From Eriocheir sinensis (taxonomy: Eukaryota; Arthropoda; Malacostraca; Decapoda; Varunidae), in assembly GCF_024679095.1 (NCBI RefSeq), contig NC_066528.1, forward strand, positions 17,350,858 to 17,414,857: a stretch of DNA of 64,000 bases, in the 5' to 3' direction. The position numbers and the translations under genes are program-made. Positions 1-9,600 of the stretch are shown piece by piece. The notes under the pieces are model-generated. The model had not been told where the DNA came from and searched no databases. It was given only the letters and a program-made list of their open reading frames with translations. Each line of letters starts with the position of its first letter. Position 1 is the stretch's first letter.

Positions 1-327
1 TGTCGTGGGGTCCATATTGGAGGCGCGTAGAGATTCTCCATATCTACCAATAAAACAAAAAGTTCAAGAACAATATCTGAAATAAGTGAATGCAACAAAG
101 CCCATCCCAGTGTGGGAAGTAGTATTTAAGAAACGAGAGATGTACAGCAACAACCCTGCCTCAGAATTACTGTGCAGGTGTAGATAAAACCCACCATGAA
201 TTAAACTGAAGGACAGAAGCAAACGCCACCAAAAGAAACGTAATACGTGTGGGAAGCGGAAAAAAGAGGAAACGTGTGAGGCTGCAACAACCGTACTACA
301 GAAGAGGATGACATTATTGGAGAATAT
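1..327. other. Unannotated left flank
   Basis: Flank of the inverted-LTR element. I see no gene, RNA or clear repeat. The four bases before the LTR (324-327, ATAT) match the four after the other LTR (3452-3455) and may be the target-site duplication. Confidence 0.4.
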
Positions 328-703
328 TGTTGTGCTGGAAGCTTCCCCCGGCGACCATAGGCCTCTAGAAGGCTCCCGGAGAAACGAGCAAGGGGGCGGG
401 GAGCGGCCAGGCGCCAGGCGGGAAGTGTTGCCAACTCGCATATATTTTTGCTACATGTTCTTGTATGATTTAAAATATACTGTAACATTCTAGACTGTAC
501 TGTTCTGGATATATATAGGAGAAGAGGGCGAGAGAGGGCCAGTCCCAGTCACAGTAAGCTAGTGTTAAGTGAAGAGTCAAAGTGAAGTGTACTACTAAGG
601 AAGAATATTAAACTACAGAAGCTGTGCGAAGTGTTTCCATATCTCCCTCCCACGGAGTCTCCTGACGGCGACACGGAACCCAAGTAACACGTCCGGCATA
701 ACA
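328..703 (+). repeat. Left LTR (376 bp, + orientation)
   Basis: Starts TGTTGTGCTGGAAGC and ends GGCATAACA, giving TG...CA termini. It is the reverse complement of 3083-3451 apart from a few transitions and an extra 7 bases near 410-416. It directly follows protease-coding sequence in the wrong orientation for a normal 3' LTR. Confidence 0.88.
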
Positions 704-3048
704 TTTGGTGCTACCAAAGTACTGCCTACAATCACCCCGTTTTCTACCGGGCATCGACTTCCACTCTCTACCACACACAGGCTAGCCGGGGGGGCACCCG
801 TAATTTGACAGGGTAACAGCATCTCCGACCTCGGAGGAATAATGGTGGTGCGCTTGACCGTCACTGGCAGGTCTTCCTTGTTCACAGTCGTCAGTGGCAC
901 CCTCCTTCCTCCTACAGTCAGCTGCTCAGCGCGGAAGTCCAGCTCGCACCTGTGGGAGACAAGATAATCCATACCTAGGATGCAGGGGTCATCCATGTCG
1001 GCCACGTACACCGAGAGGAACTCTTCCTTTCCTCCGAGCTCAAACTTCACGTCCACTGGGCCTCTGAGCTCTGCGTAGTGTCCTGTGACTCCGCACAGTC
1101 GATGCGGCGTCTTAGGAAGCCGACGATGACTCACCACGTCAGGCCGCACCAATGTGCGTTCCGAGCCTGTGTCGACGACCACAGGCCACAACACTCCGTC
1201 AACCTTGCCCTCCACTTGGCAGCTCGTCATGGTGGTTCTCCTGCACACTGATATTTTCGGGGCATGTAGGCTACAGGACAGACTGTCGTTGCCCCCGTGA
1301 ACCAGTCCTTCTTGGTTTCCCGAGTGGTGGTCCCTCGTTGGGGGCACATTTTTCCGACACTCATTCTTCCAGTGCCCCTTTTCTCCACAGGTCCAGCACT
1401 TGGGTCCTTCCCTGGGCTTCTTCTTAGCGCCACCTTCATATTCCTTCTTCCTCTTATAGCATTCGTTCTCCTTGTGCCCAATCTTCTCGCAGTACCAGCA
1501 CTTTCCTTGGAACCTGTCTGTGTCGCTGACAGCGCCCTTTCGTGCCCTAAAGCCAGAAGTCGAGTCGTCCCTGAAGCCTGACAAGCTAGACCTAACAAAG
1601 GACTCAAACTCCATGGCACGTGCCAGAGCTTCCTGCATTGATGTTGGCTTAGCTTGGTTCACTTGTATCTTCAGCTGAGGGCTGTCCAGGGCATCGATGA
1701 ATTGATCACGCAGCAAAACCGTCAGCAGGTCAGGGGTGGCACCTGGATATGCCTTGTGCGCCATGCTCTCAAGGTCCTGAGCGAGTTCCTGAAGAGACTC
1801 GCCGCGCCTCCTGTTGCGGGTTCTGAACCTAACCCTGAAGAGCTCGTTCTGGTGCTTGGTCCCATATCATTGCTCCAGCGCCTGTGCCAGCCCGCTGTAG
1901 CTGCCCTTTGTCGCATTGTCGAGCTGAGCAAGGACCTCCAGCGCCGCCCCTTTCAGGCTAGTGGCCAGCTGTACCGCGCACTCTTGGTCATCCCATCCGT
2001 TCCGAGCTGTCAACAGCTCAAACTGAGCGCGGTAAGCCTCCCAGGAGACCTTGCCATCAAACTCCTGAGGCTTCTTTCTAACAGGCGAACCCAGCAGACC
2101 CATGGGGCTGGCGGAACTTCTTGCGGGGATTAACTCAGGCGAAACAGGGCTCAAACTACCCCGGACTTGCGTAGGAGAAGCATCTTGGGTACAACTAGCC
2201 CCTGCAGGCACTGGCTGTCCGTTTCCAGCCAAGCAGTCTTCAAGGGCCTTCACTCTGTCACTTCTAGTATTTCTTTGTGTGTCGTCTCCCGTACCACCTC
2301 CATCTCTTGTTGAAGATTTGTGTTCTTTCTCCACTTCTATCAGGCGTTGTCCCAAGTTCGTGGTCACATCAGTCATTTCTCTTCGCACTGATTCACTTCC
2401 ATCTTGTACTGCTTTTAGCTGTAGCTGTAATCCCGTGAAGCGATCTTCTAGCTGTTCTTTGAGTTCTTGGAGTGTTCCTTCTTGTTGTTGCTGTGCTCTT
2501 TCTTGTTGTTGCTGTGCTCTTTCTTGTTGTTGCTGTGCTCTTTCTTGTTGTTCTTTGAGTTCTTGGAGTGTTCCTTCTTGTTGTTGCTGTGCTCTTTCTT
2601 GTTGTTGCTGTGCTCTTTCTTGTTGTTGCTGTGCTCTTTCTTGTTGTTCTTTGAGTTCTTGGAGTGTTCCTTCTTGTTGTTGCTGTGCTCTTTCTTGTTG
2701 TTCTTTGAGTTCTTGGAGTGTTCCTTCTTGTTGTTGCTGTGCTCTTTCTTGTTGTTGCTGTGCTCTTTCTTGTTGTTCTTTGAGTTCTTGGAGTGTTCCT
2801 TCTTGTTGTTGCTGTGCTCTTTCTTGTTGTTGCTGTGCTCTTTCTTGTTGTTCTTTGAGTTCTTGGAGTGTTCCTTCTTGTTGTTGCTGTGCTCTTTCTT
2901 GTTGTTCTTTGAGTTCTTGGTGTGCTTTTTCTTGTTGTTCTTTGAGTTCTTGGAGTGCTCTTTCTTGTTTCTCCCCCTGTAGTCTCAAGGCTTCCAAAAG
3001 TTCAGTCATCATGTCGTCCCTCTGGGCAGCTTGGGAACGAGTCTCCAT
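704..3048 (-). pseudogene. Retrotransposon gag-protease reading frame, one in-frame stop, 3' truncated
   Basis: One reading frame runs from METRSQ at 3048 to 704. The N-terminal third is a Gln/Glu-rich coiled coil (LQELKEQQ / RAQQQQE units, coding microsatellite at about 2450-2960). A Gag core follows (about 1870-2080, PQEFDGKVSW), then two CCHC knuckles (C-x2-C-x4-H-x4-C: CWYCEKIGHKENEC near 1465-1506 and CWTCGEKGHWKNEC near 1360-1400). A retropepsin has VVVDTGS at about 1165-1185 and a later ILGMDYL. One TGA at 1869-1867 interrupts the frame, which stays open on both sides. Coding ends at the junction with the inverted LTR; reading on yields about 30 antisense-LTR residues. Non-functional as a complete element. 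Confidence 0.85.
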
Positions 3049-3067
3049 GGCGAAAAACAAATGGCTA

Positions 3068-3081
3068 CACTCCTGACACCA
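3068..3081 (-). other. Primer-binding site of the LTR element
   Basis: The - strand reads TGGTGTCAGGAGTG one base after the LTR end. TGG at the start and complementarity to a tRNA 3' end (CCA) are the expected features, and similar TGGTGTCA sites are common in invertebrate Ty3/gypsy elements. Confidence 0.75.
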
Positions 3082-3082
3082 G

Positions 3083-3451
3083 TGTTATGCCGGACGTGTT
3101 ACTTGGGTTCCGTGTCGCCGTCAGGAGACTCCGTGGGAGGGAGATATGGAAACACTTCGCACAGCTTCTGTAGTTTAATATTCTTCCCTAGTGGTACACT
3201 TCACTTTGACTCTTCACTTAACACTAGCTTACTGTGACTGGGACTGGCCCTCTCTCGCCCTCTTCTCCTATATATATCCAGAACAGTACAGTCTAGGATG
3301 TTATAGTATATTTTAGATCATACAAGAACATGTAGCAAAAATATATGCGAGTTGGCAATACTTCCCGCCTGGCCACTCCCCGCCCCCTTGCTCGTTTCTC
3401 CGGGAGCCTTCTAGAGGTCTATGGTCGCCGGGGGAAGCTTCCAGCACAACA
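3083..3451 (-). repeat. Right LTR (369 bp, - orientation, functional 5' LTR position)
   Basis: Read on the - strand it begins TGTTGTG and ends ATAACA. One base later comes a primer-binding site, then the gag start. A TATATATA motif near 3270-3277 could serve the LTR promoter. Confidence 0.88.
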
Positions 3452-3455
3452 ATAT

Positions 3456-4060
3456 TTATTGGAAAATAGCCATATTGAAGAAGCAAAATGAACGCTACAC
3501 ACCAACAAAACTTTGAGATGATTAAAGAAGAAAGAAGGAAGAAAACAGGAAAACAGACCCATGCAGACAGTACGTGAAGAGCTGTAAAGTTAATTAATAC
3601 CATACACAAAAACTTTCTTGGCTTGTTGTTGGAAAAAGAGAACAGTACAATGAATATGGAATTAAAAGAAAATTGTAATAATGGAAACTAACAAAACGGT
3701 ATAGAAAAGCAAGTGAAGTATATAAGTGTGCACTATGAAATAACAAAGTGTATGGTGTGAAGTATACTAGTGTTGAGAAGGAGGACCTAAGAAGTGATAC
3801 AAGGCGGAACAGGTCAAAAGAAGGAGACCAAGGTGTGCTGTTAAAAAGGCAAAACTCCCGCCCGAGAAATCTCAAACCACCTGTAACATCAAGATCAAAA
3901 TTAGTAAACAAACATCAGCTGACCGCCACGCCTCGCCCACGCGGATAACATGCACACAATAAGGATGAAATAGGAACAAATGGTACGCTAACATGGTATT
4001 TTGTTTGTTATAAGTAGTTGAGGAAGAGGAGAGACCGGGTGCCATGGCTGTACAGTATAT
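3456..4060. other. Unannotated intergenic stretch
   Basis: AT-rich sequence between the LTR element and the 175-bp array. No gene or clear repeat recognised. Confidence 0.35.
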
Positions 4061-4089
4061 TCAGAGGTGCAAGCCAGCGGGTGTGATGA

Positions 4090-4985
4090 TTTAGGTCATT
4101 TCAGGTCATTGATAATTTTACGTTATATTTGGTCATCTTTAGATCATTATTGTTTTTTTTTATTATTTCTAGGTAATTTTACGTCTTATTTGGTCATCTT
4201 TAGGTCTTATTTGGTAATTATAAGGTAAGTTTTATTAAGATTAGATAATTTTTAGGTAATTTTATGTCATTTCAGGTCATACTTTGATAATTTTATGTTA
4301 TATTTGGTCATCTTTAGATCATTATTGTTTTTTTATTATTATTTCTAGGTCATTTTACGTCATATGGTCATCTTTAAGTCTTATTTGGTAATTATAAGGT
4401 AAGTTTTGTTAAGATTAGATAATTTTTAGGTAATTTTACGTCATTTCAGGTCATACTTTGATAATTTTACGTTATATTTGGTCATCTTTAGATCATTATT
4501 GTTTTTTTATATTATTTCTAGGTCATTTTACGTCTTATTTGGTCATCTTTAGGTCTTATTTGGTAATTATAAGGTAAGTTTATTAAGATTAGATCATTTT
4601 TAGGTAATTTTAGGTCATTTCAGGTCATCCTTAGATAATTTTACGTCATATTTGGTCATCTTTAGATCATTATTGTTTTTTTTATAATTATTTCTAGGTA
4701 ATTTTACGTCTTATTTGGTCACCTTTATGTCTTATTTGGTAATTATAAGGTAAGTTTTGTTAAGATTAGATAATTTTTAGGTAATTTTACGTCATTTCAG
4801 GTCATACTTTGATAATTTTACGTCATATTTGGTCATCTTTAGATCATTATTTTTTTATTATTTCTAGTTCATTTTACGTCTTATTTGGTCATCTTTAGGT
4901 CTTATTTGGTAATTATAAAGTCATTTTTGTTAAGATTAGATAATTTTTAGGTAATTATAGGCCATTTTAAGTAGTTTTTAGGTCC
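4090..4985. repeat. Tandem repeat, about 175-bp unit, about 5 copies
   Basis: The landmark GGTCATCTTTAGATC recurs at about 4131, 4305, 4480, 4654 and 4831, a spacing of 174-177. Units are AT-rich and built from smaller GGTCATTT / GGTAATTT sub-motifs. Confidence 0.9.
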
Positions 4986-5459
4986 ACGAAGCTTGAACTA
5001 TCCTTTCGGTTCTTTGCCTGACGGTGTACTCTAGCATGGCTCATAGGGAAAGGTCGTCCAGGTAAGAAATCCAGGTAAGTTAAGAAATTATCGTAAATTA
5101 CATATGTTTCTCTGGGCCTCGTAACAATTACACTTCAATAATCTAAATGACGCTAATAAAAATGTAGCTGGTCATTCTCATTGTTTGATTAATTGGTAAA
5201 TGAGATAATAAATGGGGTATATTTTTCCTTCTACTTTTTGTTCCTTTTTTTCTTGTTTTTCTTCCTCCTCTTCCTCCCCTTCTTCTTCCTTCCTCTCTTC
5301 ATTCTCACTTATCATTCTATTTACATTACAATATTTGCCGAGTACCTCCTTAGGGTGTATCAGTGTCTGTAAGGTATGTGACCCTCTCATTTCAGCCTCA
5401 TTCTACTAGTAGGAGTAGAAGATAGCAGGCATTAGTTGTAGAGTAAAAATTATCATTCA

Positions 5460-6440
5460 ACCCGTCCGCTGTGATTGGCATGGATTTCGCCTTCACTGGT
5501 AGCCTGGTAACATACACTCCCAGGTCTTTCTCTGCCTCTGTGGTGGATAGTGGAGTGTTTCCCATGTGGTATTGGTATGCTGGATATCCCTTCACTGGTA
5601 GCCTGGTAACATACACTCCCAGGTCTTTCTCTGCCTCTGTGGTGGATAGTGGAGTGTTTCCCATGTGATATTGGTATGCTGGATATCCCTTCACTGGTAG
5701 CCTGGTAACATACACTCCCAGGTCTTTCTCTGCCTCTGTGGTGGATAGTGGAGTGTTTCCCATGTGATATTGGTATGCTGGATATCCCTTCACTGGTAGC
5801 CTGGTAACATACACTCCCAGGTCTTTCTCTGCCTCTGTGGTGGATAGTGGAGTGTTTCCCATGTGATATTGGTATGCTGGATATCCCTTCACTGGTAGCC
5901 TGGTAACATACACTCCCAGGTCTTTCTCTGCCTCTGTGGTGGATAGTGGAGTGTTTCCCATGTGGTATTGCCTGGTAACATACACTCCCAGGTCTTTCTC
6001 TGCCTCTGTGGTGGATAGTGGAGTGTTTCCCATGTGGTATTGCCTGGTAACATACACTCCCAGGTCTTTCTCTGCCTCTGTGGTGGATAGTGGAGTGTTT
6101 CCCATGTGATATTGGTATGCTGGATATCCCTTCACTGGTAGCCTGGTAACATACACTCCCAGGTCTTTCTCTGCCTCTGTGGTGGATAGTGGAGTGTTTC
6201 CCATGTGATATTGGTATGCTGGATATCCCTTCACTGGTAGCCTGGTAACATACACTCCCAGGTCTTTCTCTGCCTCTGTGGTGGATAGTGGAGTGTTCCC
6301 CATGTGATATTGGTATGCTGGATATCCCCTCCCAAGGTGCAGAACTTTAAATTTTCTTCATTGAGTTATAGCAGCCACTTTTTGTTCCATTCCTGTAGCT
6401 TGGTGATGTCTTGTAGGAAATCCGCAGTCAAGGGGTTAAA
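5460..6440 (-). mobile_element. LINE reverse-transcriptase fragment expanded into a 99/72-bp minisatellite
   Basis: On the - strand, 6440-6330 encodes a C-terminal RT segment of non-LTR retrotransposons (ADFLQ-DITKLQEWNKKW, then NEEK and LGRGYPAYQYH). From 6303 to about 5480 the next piece, MGNTPLSTTEAEKDLGVYV, is tandemly copied about 9 times. Units are 99 bp (33 residues, carrying LPVKGYPAYQYH) or 72 bp (24 residues). Both are multiples of three, so a 301-codon frame stays open. Related arrays lie at 19.0, 35.7 and 37.9 kb. I do not treat this as a gene. Confidence 0.8.
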
Positions 6441-6470
6441 GCTCCATTCTTTCAGATGTGAGCATTAAGG

Positions 6471-6628
6471 ATGGCAGACTTAGAGGAGACCTGGACCGAG
6501 CAGAGTTTCTACAACAAGCCGCTGTCCGTGTGGCTGGGGCGGGAGGATGGCCCGGAGCCCCTCACGCTTGACATCTTCACCGCAGCCTCCATTGGGTGTT
6601 GCCAGCAGATGAAGAATATTATTGCTGA
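6471..6628 (+). CDS. ANKS3: ANKS3 coding exon 1 (residues 1-52)
   Basis: Starts MADLEETWTEQSFYNKPLSVW and ends in phase 2 before GTAAGTG. A probable acceptor (TTCTTTCAG, ending 6454) precedes it, so a 5'-UTR exon should lie further upstream, probably beyond the LINE-derived repeat. Confidence 0.9.
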
Positions 6629-9600
6629 GTAAGTGTTCAGAGCCTTGCGTCCTTAGTGTCGTATTATAAGACATTTCGCCGCCCAAGAACACATATTTGA
6701 CAGGGCTTTCGTAGGAGTTGTAGGCATTTCCAGGAGTAGTGTTATGACCTTGGTGGTAGTTTGACCCTTCCTCTGTACCATGAACGTAAAGAAACACATA
6801 TTTGACAGGGCTTTCGTAGGAGTTGTGGGCATTTCCAGGGGTAGTTTTCTTACCCTGGTGGTAGTTTGACCCTTCCTCTGTACCATGAACCTAAAGAAAC
6901 ACATATTTGACAAGGCTTTCGTAGGAGTTGTGGGCATTTCCAGGGGTATCTTTATGACCCTGGTGGTAGTGTGACCCTTCCTCTGTACCATGAACCTAAA
7001 GAAACACATATTTGACAAGGCTTTCGTAGGAGTTGTGGGCATTTCCAGGGGTAGTGTTATGACCTTGGTGGTAGTGTGACCCTTCCTCTGTACCATGAAC
7101 CTAAGGAAACACATATTTGACAAGGCTTTCGTAGGAGTTGTGGGCATTTCCAGGGGTATCTTTCTGACCCTGGTGGTAGTTTGACCCTTCCTCTGTACCA
7201 TGAACCTAAAGAAACACATATTTGACAAGGCTTTCGTAGGAGTTGTGGGCATTTCCAGGGGTATCTTTATGACCCTGGTGGTAGTGTGACCCTTCCTCTG
7301 TACCATGAACCTAAAGAAACACATATTTGACAAGGCTTTCGTAGGAGTTGTGGGCATTTCCAGGGGTATCTTTCTGACCCTGGTGGTAGTTTGACCCTTC
7401 CTCTGTACCATGAACCTAAAGAAACACATATTTGACAAGGCTTTCGTAGGAGTTGTGGGCATTTCCAGGGGTATCTTTCTGACCCTGGTGGTAGTTTGAC
7501 CCTTCCTCTGTACCATGAACCTAAAGAAACACATATTTGACAAGGCTTTCGTAGGAGTTGTGGGCATTTCCAGGGGTAGTTTTCTGACCCTGGTGGTAGT
7601 TTGACCCTTTCTCTGTACCATGAACCTAAAGAAACACATATTTGACAAGGCTTTCGTAGGAGTTGTGGGCATTTCCAGGAGTAGTGTTATGACCCTGGTG
7701 TTAGTTTGACCCTTCCTCTGTACTGTGAACCTAAGGAAACACTCATTAGAACCCGACTGACCCCCTCTTTAACCTTTAGAGATTGTTAATGTGAGAAACG
7801 AAAGTGTCTTTTAATACTAACCTTAGTCTTCTATGCCTTCTTCTATGTGTTTTACTTCATCATTTTCTTGTTCCTCTTCTTTATCTTTTTCTTGTTTTTC
7901 TTCCACTTCTTCATTTTTTTGTTATTATTCTTCCTCTCATTTTTCTTCCTCACCAAATTCCCTTCCAGTCCATAAATCCATCTAATCTCCATTTAATCAA
8001 AGGTTCCAGTAGTGTTTGCCTCAACTACACACCTAATCACTTTGTTCCACTCTTCATGAACCACATTTTGCCTATTTTCTGAACCTGAATTTATCCTACA
8101 GAGACAAAGACTTCTGTAACCATAAGAACAGCGGAGGATGGACAGCGCTTATGTACGCCGCCTACTATGGTCACACCGATGCCCTGAGGCTGCTGCTGGG
8201 TCATAGCGCCTCCTTGCACCAGCGGAACCACCAGGGATGCAATGCCCTCATGTTGGCGGCCGTGTGTGGAAGCGAGACAGCCGTGGAAATGCTCATAAAG
8301 GTGTGTGTCGGGATGCTGTGTGTCGTATTTTAAGACATTTCGCCCGCCCAAGCACACATATTTGACAAGGCTTTCGTAGGAGTTGTGGGCATTTCCAGGA
8401 GTAGTGTTATGACCCTTCGTAGGAGTCAAAAAACACACATTTGACAAGGCTTTCGTGGGTGTTGTGGGCATTTCCAGGAGTAGTGTTATGACCCTGGTGG
8501 TAGTTTAACCCTTCCTCTGTACCGTGAACCTAAGAAACACACATTTGACAAGGCTTTCATAGGAGTTGTGGGCATTTCCAGGAGTAGTGTTATGACCCTG
8601 GTGGTAGTTTAACCCTTCCTCTGTACCGTGAGCCTAAGAAACACACATTTGACAAGGCTTTCGTAGGAGTTGTGGGCATTTCCAGGAGTAGTGTTATGAC
8701 CCTGGTGGTAGTTTAACCCTTCCTCTGTACCGTGAGCCTAAGAAACACACATTTGACAAGGCTTTCGTTGGTGTTGTGTGGATTTCCAGGTGAAGTGTTT
8801 TGTCGCTTGTGGTAGTTTACCCATTCCTCTGTACCGTGAACCAAACTAACACACATTTGACAAGGCTTTTGTCGTTGTTGTGGGCATTTCCAGGAGTAGT
8901 GTTATGACCCTGGTGGTAGTTTAACCCTTCCTCTGTACCGTGAACCTAAGAAACACACATTTGACAAGGCTTTCATAGGAGTTGTGGGCATTTCCAGGAG
9001 TAGTGTTATGACCCTGGTGGTAGTTTAACCCTTCCTCTGTACCGTGAGCCTAAGAAACACACATTTGACAAGGCTTTCGTAGGAGTTGTGGGCATTTCCA
9101 GGAGTAGTGTTATGACCCTGGTGGTAGTTTAACCCTTCCTCTGTACCGTGAGCCTAAGAAACACACATTTGACAAGGCTTTCGTGGGTGTTGTGGGCATT
9201 TCCAGGAGTAGTGTTATGACCCTGGTGGTAGTTTAACCCTTCCTCTGTACCGTGAACCTAAGAAACACACATTTGACAAGGCTTTTGTGGATGTTGTGGG
9301 CATTTCCAGGAGTAGTGTTATGACCTTGGTTGTAGTTTGACCCTTCCTTTGTACCGTGAACCTAAGAAACACACATTTGACAAGGCTTTCGTGGGTGTTG
9401 TGGGCATTTCCAGGAGTAGTGTTATGACCCTGGTGGTAGTTTAACCCTTCCTCTGTACTGTGAACCTAAGAAACACACATTTGACAAGGCTTTCGTAGGA
9501 GTTGTGGGCATCTCCAGGAGTAGTGTTATGACCCTGGTGGTAGTTTAACCCTTCCTCTGTACCGTGAGCCTAAGAAACACACATTTGACAAGGCTTTCGT

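Larger units (their letters stand above)
328..3451 (-). mobile_element. LTR retrotransposon remnant (Ty3/gypsy-like gag-protease) with inverted LTRs
   Basis: Internal coding runs on the - strand from the right: primer-binding site, Gag, two zinc knuckles and an aspartic protease. It stops abruptly where it meets the left LTR. Reverse transcriptase, RNase H and integrase are absent. Both LTRs start TGTTGTG and end ATAACA, but they are inverted to each other, so both outer ends are U3 ends. Four-base ATAT flanks both sides, though ATAT is palindromic and so weak evidence. The LTRs differ by a handful of transitions and one 7-base indel, so the insertion is not brand new. The Ty3/gypsy assignment rests on the zinc knuckles, DTG protease and PBS type and is moderately certain. 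Confidence 0.85.

Noticed and set aside
1152..2133. + strand frames opposite gag-protease
   Set aside because: No domain or start context; the - strand has zinc knuckles and a DTG protease.
2102..3076. 324-codon + strand Cys/Ser-rich frame
   Set aside because: Antisense shadow of the gag coiled-coil repeat; poly-Cys-Ser composition follows from CAG/CTT-type repeats.
5398..6303. 301-codon - strand frame of 33-residue repeats
   Set aside because: Recognisable LINE RT fragment in tandem copies; no start context, splice sites or unique sequence of its own.
6653..7672. 339-codon - strand open frame (and 388 codons at 11611-12777)
   Set aside because: Product of the 105-bp tandem unit being a multiple of three; the equivalent array in intron 2, with 104-bp units, is not open. 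It lies inside ANKS3 introns.
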